64,000 nucleotides of DNA from assembly GCA_021390615.1 (NCBI GenBank), contig JAJEJU010000024.1, positions 1,798,001 to 1,862,000 on the forward strand, written 5' to 3'. This stretch comes from Rhodanobacteraceae bacterium ZG21-1 (lineage in GTDB: Bacteria > Pseudomonadota > Gammaproteobacteria > Xanthomonadales > Rhodanobacteraceae). The position numbers and the translations under genes were made by a program. The notes under the pieces were generated by a model. It was not told the origin of the DNA. It was given only the letters and a program-made list of their open reading frames with translations, and searched no databases. Positions 31,128-40,038 of this stretch are shown piece by piece (the first letter of the stretch is position 1; each line of letters opens with the position of its first letter).

Positions 31128-31721
31128 TCATTCCAATGCCTGCCGGCTGCCGAAGGCATGCGCCAGAGTGCCGCGGTCGACGAACTCCAGTTCGCCGCCC
31201 AAGGGCACGCCGTGGCTCAAGCGGGTCGGCCGGATGCCGGCAGCGCGCGCCAGCTGCGCCAGATAGTGCGCCGTCGCCTCGCCTTCCACGGTGGGGTTGG
31301 TGGCCAGGATCAATTCCTCGATCTCGCCCTCGCCCAACCGCTCGGCCAGCAGGCCCAGGCCCAGCTCCTGCGGGCCCAGGCCGTCCAGCGGCGACAGGCG
31401 GCCCAGCAGCACGAAGTACTGGCCGCGATAGCCGGTAGCCTGTTCGATCGCAGCCAGCTCGGTCGGCGTCTCCACCACGCACAGAGTGTGGCGGTCGCGC
31501 GTGGTGCTGGCGCACAGCGTGCACACCGGGGTCTCGCTGAAATTGCGGCAGCGCGTGCAATTGCCGATCTGCCGCATCGCCTGGTCCAGCGCGCCGGCCA
31601 GCTTCAGGCCGCGCTCGCGTTCGCGCTCCAGCAGATGGAAGGCCATGCGCTGCGCACTCTTCGCGCCGACGCCCGGCAGGCAGCGCAAGGCCTCGATCAG
31701 CTCGCCGAGCAGCTTGCTCAT
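31128..31721 (-). CDS. recR: Recombination protein RecR
   Basis: Works with RecF and RecO to load RecA at gaps. The 197-residue protein has the N-terminal helix-hairpin-helix ([17 protein letters not shown]), the zinc finger C55, C58, C67 and C70, and a Toprim domain from about residue 80 ([12 protein letters not shown]). It lies in the conserved dnaX-ybaB-recR order. Confidence 0.98.
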   Translation of the reverse strand: MSKLLGELIEALRCLPGVGAKSAQRMAFHLLERERERGLKLAGALDQAMRQIGNCTRCRNFSETPVCTLCASTTRDRHTLCVVETPTELAAIEQATGYRGQYFVLLGRLSPLDGLGPQELGLGLLAERLGEGEIEELILATNPTVEGEATAHYLAQLARAAGIRPTRLSHGVPLGGELEFVDRGTLAHAFGSRQALE

Positions 31722-31782
31722 GCCAGGCTACCGTGCGGGCCGACAAGGCCGCGTGGCACACGAAACGCCATCGTGGCTTCGC

Positions 31783-32106
31783 TCAAAACGGCATCTTGAA
31801 GCCGGCCGGCAGATTCAGGCCGGCAGTGACGCCACCGAGCTTGCTGCGGTTGATCTCGGCCACCTTGTTCACCGCGTCGTTGATCGCTGCGGCCACCAGG
31901 TCCTCGGCCATTTCCGGATCGTCGGCGAACAGTTTGCGGTCGATCTGCACGCGCCGTACTTCGTGCGCGCCGCTCATCACCACGGTGACCAGGCCGCCGC
32001 CGGCGCTGCCGGTGACTTCCAGCTTGGCGATTTCTTCCTGCGCGCGCTTCATGTCTTCCTGCATGCGCTGCGCCTGCTGCATCAACTGACCGATTTGTCC
32101 TCGCAT
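31783..32106 (-). CDS. YbaB/EbfC nucleoid-associated protein
   Basis: DNA-binding protein of 107 residues that commonly lies between dnaX and recR. It begins [19 protein letters not shown], and the fold motif [15 protein letters not shown] is present. ATG 32106 has GGAG six bases upstream; the longer frame into the lipoprotein gene is discarded. Confidence 0.96.
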   Translation of the reverse strand: MRGQIGQLMQQAQRMQEDMKRAQEEIAKLEVTGSAGGGLVTVVMSGAHEVRRVQIDRKLFADDPEMAEDLVAAAINDAVNKVAEINRSKLGGVTAGLNLPAGFKMPF

Positions 32107-32134
32107 GGGGTTCTCCGTTCGTCGCAATGGATTG

Positions 32135-32167
32135 TGGCCAAAAGCTACTTGTGGCCAGTGGCTACTT
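32135..32167. repeat. Imperfect 16-base tandem repeat
   Basis: TGGCCAAAAGCTACTT (32135-32150) and TGGCCAGTGGCTACTT (32152-32167) are two copies differing at two positions. They overlap the stop codon of the lipoprotein gene and may reflect a small local duplication. Confidence 0.6.
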
Positions 32168-32587
32168 AATGAAAGGGTCGCTGCCGAGCACGATGTTGCG
32201 CAAGGGCACGGCGTGTCCGTCGCTGCCCCGATAGGAAACCGCATAACTGCCTGGCGCGAGCCGGCCCAGCCGCACGGCCGGGCAGTCCGTTCGCCGCCCT
32301 CCGCCAGCCAGGGCGGTCACCAAAGTCAGGAAGATCTGCCGATCCTGCACCGAGGCCTCGACTTGCAGACAGCTCAGGCCGGAATTCTGCAGGGTCGGCT
32401 TCACGGCGATCGTACGCATGCCGCTCACATCGACCTCGACCGGCAGATACCAGCCTTCGGGCCTGGCATACGGCTCGCCGACGGCAATGCCGCCGATCGA
32501 TTGCACGAAGGCCCAGTCGCGTGTCTGGCAGGCACCGAGTAGCAGGCACAGCAGCAGCATTCCCAGCCAGCGATATCCGCTGCGCAT
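32162..32587 (-). CDS. Small lipoprotein of unknown function
   Basis: A 141-residue lipoprotein with signal peptide and lipobox (LLLGAC). The mature part is short, beta-rich and contains two further cysteines (SCLQV and DCPAV). I recognise no family. It lies 7 bases after dnaX and 55 before ybaB on the same strand, an unusual insertion into a conserved DNA-repair cluster. The end of the gene overlaps a 16-base tandem repeat, so its C-terminus (DPFIK) may be recently altered. Confidence 0.75.
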   Translation of the reverse strand: MRSGYRWLGMLLLCLLLGACQTRDWAFVQSIGGIAVGEPYARPEGWYLPVEVDVSGMRTIAVKPTLQNSGLSCLQVEASVQDRQIFLTLVTALAGGGRRTDCPAVRLGRLAPGSYAVSYRGSDGHAVPLRNIVLGSDPFIK

Positions 32588-32594
32588 CCGGAGT

Positions 32595-34286
32595 TCACGC
32601 CTCGAAGGGCTTGATCGACTGCGGCAACACGCGTGCGCCGAAGTCGCGCTTCAACGCCTGCACCAGCGGATCTTCTTCGATCGCCTGCTCGGCCGACACC
32701 TGGGCAGCCTGGCGAGCCCCGGCTGCGCGCGCGGCGGGCGTCTCGGAAGTCGCGTGGGTGTCCTGCATCACGCGCAGCCGGATGCGCTCGCCCATGGCCT
32801 GGCTGATGCGCTCCTCCATCTGACTCATCATCGGCTCCACCGCCATGTGCATATACGAGCCCTGCAGAGCCAGCACCAAGGTGTTGCCTTCGCGCTGGCG
32901 CAGCACCGCGTTCTGCGCCAGCTGGCCCATCGGCCCGCGCAGGCCCGCCTGCTGGATCAGCGTGTCCCAGTCCGGCAGGCCGCCGGGCGCCGCTGCCACC
33001 GAAGAAGCACGCACACTCGACTCAGTCGGAAGCGAGGGCGCCACAGCCGCCTCAGCCACGGCCGGTCTGGCCGGCGGCGCAGGTTCCGCCACGGCCCGAA
33101 CCGGTCGGGCAGGCGATGCCGGCATGCTTGCCGGTGCGGCCTTGACCGGCGGCGGCGCGGCCGCGGCCGGCCGGGCCTCGCGCGTCGACGGCGGCGTATC
33201 GGCCGGCTGGAATGCCAGCATGCGCAGCAAGGTCATCTCGAAACCGGTACGCGCATCCGGCGCCAGGGTCAGGTCGCGTCGACCGTTGACGGCGATCTGG
33301 TAGTAGAGCTGCACGTCTTCGGGGGAAAGCCGCTCGGCCAGCGCCACCAGGACGCCCGCGCTGTCGTCGCTGTCGCTAGGCTGATAGCCGGGCACCAGCT
33401 GCACCAGCTGCAGGCGATGCAGCACGCCGGCGAGGTCGTCCAGCACGCCGCCGAAGTCGGGCGAGTAGGAAGCGATCCGCGCACACTCGGCCAGCAGTTG
33501 CTCGCCATCGCTGGCCGCCAGCGCTTCCAGCACGCCGAGCACCTGCCCGCGCGCCACGCTGCCGAGCATGGCGCGCACGTCCTCGGCCTGCAGCGAACCG
33601 CCGCCGTAGGCGATCGCCTGGTCGAGCAGGGACAGACCGTCGCGCATCGAGCCGTCGGCGCCGCGCGCCAGCTCGCCGATCGCGGCGTCCTCGTAGCCGA
33701 TGTTCTCGGCAGCCAGGATGTGCCGCATCTGCCCGGCAATCTGCTCGGGCAACAGGCGCTTGAGATTGAACTTGAGGCAGCGCGACAGCACGGTCACCGG
33801 CAGCTTCTGCGGATCGGTGGTGGCCAGCAGGAACTTCACGTGCGGCGGCGGTTCCTCCAGGGTCTTCAACAGCGCGTTGAAGGCCGGCTTGGACAGCATG
33901 TGCACCTCGTCCACCAGGTACACCTTGAAGCGGCCACGCGCCGGCGCGTACTGGGCGTTCTCGATCACCTCGCGCACGTCGTCCACGCCGGTGTTGGACG
34001 CGGCGTCGATCTCCAGCAGGTCGACGAAGCGGCCGGCGTCGACCGCCGTGCACACGGCGCACTCGCCGCAGGGATCGGCCGACTCGCCGCGCTCGCAGTT
34101 CAGCGACTTGGCGAAGATGCGCGCGATGGTGGTCTTGCCGACGCCGCGCGTGCCGGTGAACAGGTAGGCATGATGCATGCGCCCCGAATCCAGCGCATTG
34201 GTGAGCGCGCGCACCACGTGCTCCTGCCCGACCAGTTCGGCGAACTTGCGGGGTCGCCATTTGCGCGCGAGTACCTGATAGGACAT
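32595..34286 (-). CDS. dnaX: DNA polymerase III subunits gamma and tau
   Basis: Clamp-loader ATPase, 563 residues. Walker A is GTRGVGKT (45-52), the zinc module is C64, C73, C76 and C79, and Walker B is DEVHML. The AAA+ part is followed by a Pro/Ala-rich linker (about 385-445) and the tau-specific C-terminal domain. I did not find an obvious A-rich slippery site of the E. coli type, so a separate gamma form cannot be claimed. It lies downstream of 4.5S RNA. Confidence 0.98.
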   Translation of the reverse strand: MSYQVLARKWRPRKFAELVGQEHVVRALTNALDSGRMHHAYLFTGTRGVGKTTIARIFAKSLNCERGESADPCGECAVCTAVDAGRFVDLLEIDAASNTGVDDVREVIENAQYAPARGRFKVYLVDEVHMLSKPAFNALLKTLEEPPPHVKFLLATTDPQKLPVTVLSRCLKFNLKRLLPEQIAGQMRHILAAENIGYEDAAIGELARGADGSMRDGLSLLDQAIAYGGGSLQAEDVRAMLGSVARGQVLGVLEALAASDGEQLLAECARIASYSPDFGGVLDDLAGVLHRLQLVQLVPGYQPSDSDDSAGVLVALAERLSPEDVQLYYQIAVNGRRDLTLAPDARTGFEMTLLRMLAFQPADTPPSTREARPAAAAPPPVKAAPASMPASPARPVRAVAEPAPPARPAVAEAAVAPSLPTESSVRASSVAAAPGGLPDWDTLIQQAGLRGPMGQLAQNAVLRQREGNTLVLALQGSYMHMAVEPMMSQMEERISQAMGERIRLRVMQDTHATSETPAARAAGARQAAQVSAEQAIEEDPLVQALKRDFGARVLPQSIKPFEA

Positions 34287-34399
34287 GCGTTAAGGCCTGC
34301 TGATGGCATTACTAGCTGGGGGCGGAAGTCGATTGTGCCAAGTCGTCGCCGGCAAGTCAGCCGAAGCGCCGCAGCGCAGGCCTCGCCGGGCCCGAAAAG

Positions 34400-34511
34400 G
34401 CGGCGGCCCCGCCAGCCACACCCCGGCACCCGAATCATCCACTACCGTTGCTTCCTTCCGGACCTGGCGGAGTTTGCGGACTATCGTCGCGGGGGGACCG
34501 ACGGGGCCACC
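34400..34511 (-). ncRNA. ffs: 4.5S RNA (bacterial small SRP RNA)
   Basis: RNA of the signal recognition particle that binds Ffh. On the minus strand the conserved loop region GTCCGGAAGGAAGCA, with AGGTCCGG on the 5' side and GGGTGCCGGG on the 3' side, matches the E. coli 4.5S RNA. The 5' GGTGGCCCCG pairs with the 3' CGGGGCCGCC, which fixes the ends to within a few bases. A short T-run follows. It lies 113 bases before dnaX, a common position. Confidence 0.94.
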
Positions 34512-34587
34512 ATAGACGTCGGGCGAGGCCTCAGGCCACACCCTCACTGCAGCTTGCGCCGGCGCATGGCCGTCGCGGGTTTCAAAC

Positions 34588-34680
34588 TGGCGGAGAGAGC
34601 GGGATTCGAACCCGCGATACGGGGATAAGCCGTATACACACTTTCCAGGCGTGCTCCTTCAACCACTCGGACACCTCTCC
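34588..34680 (-). tRNA. tRNA-Ser (anticodon GGA)
   Basis: A 93-base class II tRNA with a long variable arm. The acceptor 5' GGAGAGG pairs with TCTCTCC, the discriminator is G, and CCA is encoded. The anticodon stem CACGC/GTGTG surrounds loop CTGGAAA, giving GGA, which reads UCC and UCU. The T-arm GGGTTCGAATCCC is standard. Confidence 0.98.
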
Positions 34681-34727
34681 GCGGCTGAAACCCTTCCGCC
34701 GGGCACGTGGCCCAGCAAAGAAGCGGA

Positions 34728-34756
34728 AGCATACCGCCAGGGCCGGCTCGGAACAA
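34728..34756 (-). promoter_or_regulatory. Promoter of tRNA-Ser
   Basis: On the minus strand TTGTTC (34756-34751), a 17-base spacer and TATGCT (34733-34728) form a good sigma70 promoter. The predicted start near 34721 is about 40 bases upstream of the mature tRNA 5' end. 4.5S RNA, 76 bases after the tRNA, could be read from it or from its own weaker promoter. Confidence 0.62.
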
Positions 34757-34793
34757 GAGAGCCGGCGCCCGGCATGCCCACGCAGGCGATGAT

Positions 34794-35303
34794 TCAATCC
34801 AGCGTCGGCCGCGCGTCGCGCAGAAACACCGGCAGATCGGTGGTCGGCGGCCTGGTCGACAGCTCGTAGAACTGCTCGGAGATCAGGCCGCGGTGATAGG
34901 TGGTGTGGTTCACCACATGGAACAGAATCTCGCCCCGCGTCATCTCGCCTTCGCCGCCGCCGACGAAGGTGAAGCGCACCGGCTCGTCGATGGCCTGCAG
35001 GGTCAGGCTGTCGCTCCAGTCGATGTACCAGTCGTCCAGCGCCCGCTGCTTCGGCCACAGCTCCTCCAGCGGAATCGTCTGCCGCGTGGTGCGCGTGTTG
35101 AAGCCGTGCTCGCGCCCCTGCAGGTGCGCCTGGAAGATCAGGTCGATCGCATACAGATGGTTGAGCGTGCCGACCATGCTGCCGTAGAAACCCGGTCGCG
35201 GCTTCTCGGCCTCGCCGGCCGGCAGGGCCGCCACCGCATCGAAGATCAATTGATTGGCCCAGGCGTTGTAGCGCGCAAAAGTACGAACCTGCTTCAGGCT
35301 CAT
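34794..35303 (-). CDS. DinB family protein
   Basis: A 169-residue four-helix-bundle protein of the DinB/YfiT family, which usually holds a divalent metal with three histidines. Candidate ligands are the histidine in GTLNHLY (about 49) and those in HVVNHTTYHRG (about 129-138). Members include thiol transferases and many uncharacterised proteins, so no reaction is assigned. A GAGG lies 7 bases before the ATG. It follows the MBL hydrolase gene by 51 bases. Confidence 0.9.
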   Translation of the reverse strand: MSLKQVRTFARYNAWANQLIFDAVAALPAGEAEKPRPGFYGSMVGTLNHLYAIDLIFQAHLQGREHGFNTRTTRQTIPLEELWPKQRALDDWYIDWSDSLTLQAIDEPVRFTFVGGGEGEMTRGEILFHVVNHTTYHRGLISEQFYELSTRPPTTDLPVFLRDARPTLD

Positions 35304-35354
35304 GGGACATCCTCGTGTGGGTGATTCAAGCTGCAGTGATGCAGCCGTAGTGAT

Positions 35355-36113
35355 TCAACCCGCGTCGGCTCGCGGCGGCGCCGGCGGCGCCAGCGGGATC
35401 CGCTGCCCGGCTGCGGCGATGCGATAGCCGCGCGCAGCCAGCGCTGCGCCGTCGGCGACACTGCCGTAATGATAGAGCAGCAGCCGCTCGCGCAAGCTCG
35501 CTTCGTATTCGCGCTCGATGTCGTCGATGCCGGTATGCGAGGGGTTGCCGTGCAGGCCGCAATCGTGCGCCACCAGTTCGCCGCCGCTGGCGTATTGCGC
35601 CAACACCTCGGGAATCGGCCGGGTATCGCCGGTGAACACGAAGCTGCCGGCCAGGCCGAGGCCGAAGGAGGTAAGCGGACGGTGATGCCGGGTGGGGAAA
35701 ACATCGAACCAGCAGCCGTCGAGCCAGAAGCCGCGCGAGCACGCCACCAGCCGGAACGCTTCCCAGAAATTGACCCCGCCTTCGGCCAGCACGCCCGGAT
35801 AATCCGCCACCCGACCCTGCAGCCAGGGCATCAGCTGGGCATGCACGAACAGCCGCGTGCCGCCGCGCCGCGCCGCGTCGAACCAGAGCCGGGTGAACAG
35901 GCGCTCCAGGCCGCCCACATGATCCATGTGGGTATGGGTGATGTAGAGCGCCCGCGGCGGCTCGCCGTAAGCCGCAAGATAGCGGTCGAGCGTGTCGGGC
36001 CCGCAATCGATCAACAGCTGGGGCGCGCCGTCGCGCTCCAGCACCGCCGAGGAAGAGCCCAGCTCGACCGCGTGCGCGGCGCCGGTGCCGAGAAAATGCA
36101 ATGACCAGCTCAT
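35355..36113 (-). CDS. MBL-fold metallohydrolase (RNase Z-like)
   Basis: A 252-residue metallo-beta-lactamase-fold protein. The zinc motif THTHMDHVGG is near residue 75, and further ligand segments are HHRPLTSFG, FTGDTR and AHDCGLHGNPSHTG. The arrangement resembles RNase Z and AtsA-type hydrolases, but the flexible arm of true RNase Z is not evident. The start ATG 36113 overlaps the kdkA stop (ATGA), so it is coupled to a lipopolysaccharide gene; the substrate is unknown. Confidence 0.88.
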   Translation of the reverse strand: MSWSLHFLGTGAAHAVELGSSSAVLERDGAPQLLIDCGPDTLDRYLAAYGEPPRALYITHTHMDHVGGLERLFTRLWFDAARRGGTRLFVHAQLMPWLQGRVADYPGVLAEGGVNFWEAFRLVACSRGFWLDGCWFDVFPTRHHRPLTSFGLGLAGSFVFTGDTRPIPEVLAQYASGGELVAHDCGLHGNPSHTGIDDIEREYEASLRERLLLYHYGSVADGAALAARGYRIAAAGQRIPLAPPAPPRADAG

Positions 36114-36838
36114 GCGTTCAAGGTCCGCTCGTATTGAAGGATCAGCGGCTGCCACAGCTCGCGCTCGAAAACCTGCTCACCCGCCTGCAGCGCGCCCAGC
36201 TTGACCAGCGAGCGACGCAGGCGCTGCAGATTGGCGCGCTGCCAACCAGCTGCCGGCTGGCGCAGGCGACCGCGATCGAAGTCGATCAGGTACAGCTGGT
36301 CATCGCCGACCAGGATGTTGTGCGCATTCAGATCCGCATGCCATACGCCGGCACGATGGAAATCCGCCAGCAGGGTTCCGACGCGCCCGGCCAGCGCGCT
36401 GTTCAGTTGCCCGTCGCGCAGGCACTCGGCCAGGGTGCGCGTGCCGTCGATGCGCTGCATGATCAGGTCCGCGGAATAGAACAGGCCGTGGCGCACGTAG
36501 CGCGCGGCTATCCCTCGTGGCACCGGCAGGCCGCGTGCGGCCAGCGTGCCGAGCAGGCGCAGCTCGGCGAAGCTGCGTGTAGCCGCGGCGCCCCGCCACA
36601 GATAGCGATCGCCCAGCAGGGCAGCGATCAGGCCGCCGCGGCGATAATGCCGCAGCACGCATTCGCCGGCCGGCGTCGCCATCACGGCAATGCCGCCGCG
36701 ACCGCCGGATTGCTCGCGCAGCACGCCCTGCCCGCGCCAGTAGTCCGGCGCGAACCAGCGGTCGTCGACTTGTGGCGCGACGGCGGCGTCGAACAGAATC
36801 ACCGCCTTCGCGTCCTTGCGCAGCTGTTCTTGCATCAT
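36110..36838 (-). CDS. kdkA: 3-deoxy-D-manno-octulosonic acid kinase
   Basis: Inner-membrane-associated kinase that phosphorylates the single Kdo of the lipid A-Kdo core, known from Haemophilus and Vibrio and common in xanthomonads. The 242 residues carry the kinase-like motifs WHADLNAHNIL (catalytic loop, about 165-175) and DFDRGR (metal site, about 190). ATG 36838 is preferred, with GGACGGG just upstream; the longer frame is a shadow of the divergent gene. A TAGAAT -10-like element lies at 36888-36883. Being divergent from a heptosyltransferase supports an LPS-core role. Confidence 0.9.
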   Translation of the reverse strand: MMQEQLRKDAKAVILFDAAVAPQVDDRWFAPDYWRGQGVLREQSGGRGGIAVMATPAGECVLRHYRRGGLIAALLGDRYLWRGAAATRSFAELRLLGTLAARGLPVPRGIAARYVRHGLFYSADLIMQRIDGTRTLAECLRDGQLNSALAGRVGTLLADFHRAGVWHADLNAHNILVGDDQLYLIDFDRGRLRQPAAGWQRANLQRLRRSLVKLGALQAGEQVFERELWQPLILQYERTLNA

Positions 36839-36898
36839 CCCGTCCGGCGCCCATGCGGCGCCGCCTTCCAGACAACCCAGAGATTCTAGCCCAAGCCC

Positions 36899-37942
36899 AT
36901 GTCCGCTCCTGCCTCGATCTGTCTGCTGCGCACCTCGGCCATCGGCGACGTCACCCATGTGGTGCCGCTGCTGCGCACCCTGCAGCAAGCCTGGCCGGCA
37001 TGCCGCTTCACCTGGATCGTGGGCAAACTCGAGCAGCGGCTGGTCGGCGACCTGCCCGGGGTTGAGTTCGTGGTCTTCGACAAGGCCAAGGGCTGGGATG
37101 GCATGCGCGAGGTGCGGCGCGCCCTGCACGGCCGCCGCTTCGACGCCTTGCTGCACATGCAGGTGGCGTTGCGCTCGAATCTGTTGAGCCTGGGCATCCG
37201 CACCGGGCGGCGGATCGGCTATGACCGTGCGCGCTCCAAGGACCTGCACGGCCTGGTGATCGGCGAGCGCATTCCTGCGCGCAGCGGCGAACACGTGCTC
37301 GACGCCATCGGCAGCTTCTGCGAACCGCTGGGACTCAGGCAGACCGAGGTGCGCTGGGACATCCCGATTCCCGAGGAGGCGCATGCCTGGGCCGCCGAAC
37401 AATTACCTGGCGATGCGCCGACCCTGCTGGTCAGCCCCACCTCCAGCCATGCTCTGCGCAACTGGCAGGCCGCACGCTATGCCGCGGTGATGGACCATGC
37501 CGCCACGCGCGGCTGGCGCGTCGTCCTGGTGGGCGGCCCTTCGCCGATCGAGCGCAGCATGGCCGACGCCGTGCTGGCGGCGTGCAAGCGCGCGCCGCTG
37601 GACCTCACCGGCAAGGACACCTTGAAGAAGCTGATGGCGATGTTCCAGCGCGCGCCGCTGCTGCTCACCCCCGATTCCGGCCCGATGCACATGGCCAACG
37701 CCGCCGGCGCCAAGGTGCTCGGCCTGCATGCGGCCAGCAATCCGGATCGCTCCGGCCCGTATTCCGATCGCCGCTGGTGCGTGGACAAATACGACGAAGC
37801 CGCACGGAGATTCCTCGGCAAGCCAGCCGCTGCCATCCCCTGGGGCAGCAAGATCGAAAAGCCCGGCGTGATGGACCTGATCGGCGTCGACGAAGTGATC
37901 GAGCGCTTCGAGGCCTGCGCCGCTCACCTCGGGCTCGGCTGA
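36899..37942 (+). CDS. GT9 heptosyltransferase (WaaC/WaaF-like)
   Basis: Cytoplasmic-face glycosyltransferase of 347 residues that adds heptose to the LPS inner core. The N-terminal LLRTSAIGDVTHVVPLLR and the C-terminal LLTPDSGPMHMANAAG with VLGLHAASNPDRSGPY are the family signatures. WaaC- or WaaF-type specificity cannot be decided by eye. It is divergent from kdkA with 60 bases between, so both may answer to the same control. There is no clear ribosome-binding site. Confidence 0.9.
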   Translation: MSAPASICLLRTSAIGDVTHVVPLLRTLQQAWPACRFTWIVGKLEQRLVGDLPGVEFVVFDKAKGWDGMREVRRALHGRRFDALLHMQVALRSNLLSLGIRTGRRIGYDRARSKDLHGLVIGERIPARSGEHVLDAIGSFCEPLGLRQTEVRWDIPIPEEAHAWAAEQLPGDAPTLLVSPTSSHALRNWQAARYAAVMDHAATRGWRVVLVGGPSPIERSMADAVLAACKRAPLDLTGKDTLKKLMAMFQRAPLLLTPDSGPMHMANAAGAKVLGLHAASNPDRSGPYSDRRWCVDKYDEAARRFLGKPAAAIPWGSKIEKPGVMDLIGVDEVIERFEACAAHLGLG

Positions 37943-37967
37943 GCCGCTCGAAGGCGCGCGGGTCGGG

Positions 37968-39008
37968 CTATTTCGGCCGCACCCGCCGATAGGTCGCCGG
38001 CGGCAGGCCCGCCCACTTCGAAAAAGCCTTGGTGAAGGTGGTGCGGTCGGCGAAGCCCAGCTTGGCGGCGATCGCGTCCATGTCCATGTCGGGATCGGCC
38101 AGCATGGCCTTGGCCTGCTGGAAGCGCGCCTGCGACTGCACCGAGACGAAGCTGGTGCCCGAGTCCTTGAGCTTGCGCTGCAGGCTGCGCGGTCCGAGAC
38201 CGAGGCGCCGCGAGGCCTCCGCCATGGTGAGGAAGGGCGCGTGCCTGAGCAGGATCCACAGCATGCTGCCCAGCCCGCGCGCTTCCTGCAGCTGCTTCAG
38301 GCGCAGCTCCAGCAGCAATTGCATCCGCGCATGCAGCGCGGGCGACCCGCTCGGCAGCGAACGATCCAGCAAGCCTGCGTCGTAGCGGGCAACGTCGCAC
38401 TCGGCACCGAAGCGCGGCAGCGATCCGAATTGCTTCTCGTAGTCCGGCGATGCGGTCAGCGGCTGGTGGCGGAAAGCCAGCTCGGGGCGCACGTGCTGGC
38501 CCAGCAATTGGCTCAACACGCGATCGAGCACCACGTAGATGGTCTCGATCAGGCCGGGCGAGCTCACCGAGCCCGTCTCGTCGCTGAAGCGGAAGTACAG
38601 CGCGAAGCGATGGCCTTCGACCCGGTGGCTCGCGCTCAGGCCCGGGTGCACGAAGTAAGGCAGGAAATCCAGCATCCACAAGGCCTCGCGCAGCGAGCTG
38701 CTGGTGGCCAGGAAGGTCTGGATCTCGGGCGCATGCTCGAAGCCGTAGTGCTCGCCGAGCACGAAGGGATAATGCGCGCGGGTCGAGCGCCGGATGCCCA
38801 GCTCCATCAGCTCGATCATCAGGGCCAGATCGGGATAGATCTCGCCCTCCTGCGCGTCGGACACCTGCAGGCCAACCTCGGCCAGCACCGACTCGATATC
38901 GAAGCCGCACTGCGCCGCCACCCGCGCCAGCAGCGAGACATCGCCGAAGGAAATGCTCCGCTGTCGCCCATCGCCCGACGCTGGCTTGCCCTGGCCCTGC
39001 CCCGCCAT
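37968..39008 (-). CDS. AraC-family regulator (VirS/OruR type)
   Basis: A 346-residue transcription regulator. Residues about 20-210 form the arabinose-binding-like domain of the PF12625 type, and the last 100 residues carry two helix-turn-helix motifs (TMAEASRRLGLGPRSLQRKL and DMDAIAAKLGFADRTTFTKAF). GGAGG lies 6 bases before ATG 39008; the upstream extension of the frame is discarded. It is transcribed away from a three-gene oxidative cluster, which is the likely target. The layout matches mycobacterial virS and the mymA operon. Confidence 0.92.
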   Translation of the reverse strand: MAGQGQGKPASGDGRQRSISFGDVSLLARVAAQCGFDIESVLAEVGLQVSDAQEGEIYPDLALMIELMELGIRRSTRAHYPFVLGEHYGFEHAPEIQTFLATSSSLREALWMLDFLPYFVHPGLSASHRVEGHRFALYFRFSDETGSVSSPGLIETIYVVLDRVLSQLLGQHVRPELAFRHQPLTASPDYEKQFGSLPRFGAECDVARYDAGLLDRSLPSGSPALHARMQLLLELRLKQLQEARGLGSMLWILLRHAPFLTMAEASRRLGLGPRSLQRKLKDSGTSFVSVQSQARFQQAKAMLADPDMDMDAIAAKLGFADRTTFTKAFSKWAGLPPATYRRVRPK

Positions 39009-39153
39009 CGCCCGCCTCCGTCTCCACGCACCGTCGCAGTGCCGATCGACTATAGCGTGGCTGTCGCATAAAGCCACATTTTGGCATCGCGCGGCATAGC
39101 CCGGACCCGGTCGCCTTCCTAGGATGGTCCTAGGCTCAAACGAGAACCGTGCC
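39009..39153. promoter_or_regulatory. Divergent control region with repeats
   Basis: Several elements stand out in this 145-base gap. GTGGCT/AGCCAC is an inverted repeat (39057-39062, 39072-39077) overlapping a possible minus-strand -10 (TATAGT, 39054-39049). GGCATCGC/GGCATAGC are direct repeats one helical turn apart (39083-39090, 39093-39100), the type of site AraC proteins use. CCTAGGA/TCCTAGG is an inverted repeat (39118-39134) about 20 bases before the plus-strand gene. Functional assignment is inference. Confidence 0.45.
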
Positions 39154-40038
39154 ATGCAAGCCGCCCCCAGCTACAGCGAAACCATCGTTCCGCGCGAAAA
39201 CCTGGATTTCGGCCTGGACGCTTCGGTGCCCAAGTACTGGTATCGCGGCGACGCCTACAAGTCGCGCTACCTTGACGCTATCCAGCTCACCTTCCCCGAT
39301 GGCGAGCGCTACTTCATCACCAGCGTGCGCGCCTTCCGCGAGCGCATCGACGATCCCGCCATGCAGGCAGCGGTGCGCGACTTCATCCGCCAGGAAGGCC
39401 AGCATGGCATGGCGCATACGCGCTACAACCAGCTGCTGGCGGCGCATGGGCAGCCGATCGATGAGCTGCTGGGCTGGTTCAAGGCCAAGCTCGACGAACG
39501 CGCGCGCCTGTATTCCGACGAATTCAACCTGGCGATGACCGCCGCCGCCGAGCACTTCACCGCGATGCTCGCCGAGGCATTCTTCGCCAAAGCCTATACC
39601 ACCGAGGGCATGGATGCGCGCATGCGCGCGATGCTGGCCTGGCACGCCATCGAGGAGATGGAGCACAAGGCAGTCGCCTACGACGTGATGCGCGAAGTGG
39701 CGCGGGTCGGCTATGGCCAGCGCGCCGGGGCGATGCTCAGGATGATCAAGGAGATCCTGGTCACCTCCTACACCATCACCGACCGCATGCTGCAGGCGGA
39801 CGGCTACAGCAGGCGCCAGCGCCTGTGGCTGCACTTCAAGAACCTGCCGTGGATCCACGGCCCGCGCAAAGGCATCTTCGGTGCCTTGACGCCCAGGCTG
39901 CTGGCCTATTTCAAGCCCGGCTTCCATCCGAATCAGTTGCCGGTGATCCACAACTACCGGAACTGGCTCGAGGCCTACCAGCGCACCGGCAGCCCGGCGC
40001 TGGCCTGCGACGCGCTGCTGGCGGCGGCCTACCGTTGA
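39154..40038 (+). CDS. Predicted metal-dependent hydrolase (PF10118-like)
   Basis: A 294-residue helical protein of the group annotated as predicted metal-dependent hydrolases. Candidate di-metal ligands are spaced as in ferritin-like proteins: E81 and H84 (QEGQH), E133/H134 (AAEHF), and E167/E168 with H171 (WHAIEEMEH). That pattern suggests a di-iron carboxylate centre and perhaps an oxidase or desaturase-like role rather than hydrolysis; this is inference. I start at ATG 39154. Its stop overlaps the next start by one base (TGATG). Confidence 0.85.
   Translation: MQAAPSYSETIVPRENLDFGLDASVPKYWYRGDAYKSRYLDAIQLTFPDGERYFITSVRAFRERIDDPAMQAAVRDFIRQEGQHGMAHTRYNQLLAAHGQPIDELLGWFKAKLDERARLYSDEFNLAMTAAAEHFTAMLAEAFFAKAYTTEGMDARMRAMLAWHAIEEMEHKAVAYDVMREVARVGYGQRAGAMLRMIKEILVTSYTITDRMLQADGYSRRQRLWLHFKNLPWIHGPRKGIFGALTPRLLAYFKPGFHPNQLPVIHNYRNWLEAYQRTGSPALACDALLAAAYR

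Noticed and set aside
34287-34399. Possible small gene between 4.5S RNA and dnaX
   Set aside because: Only short frames with no ribosome site; this is the leader of dnaX after the SRP RNA.
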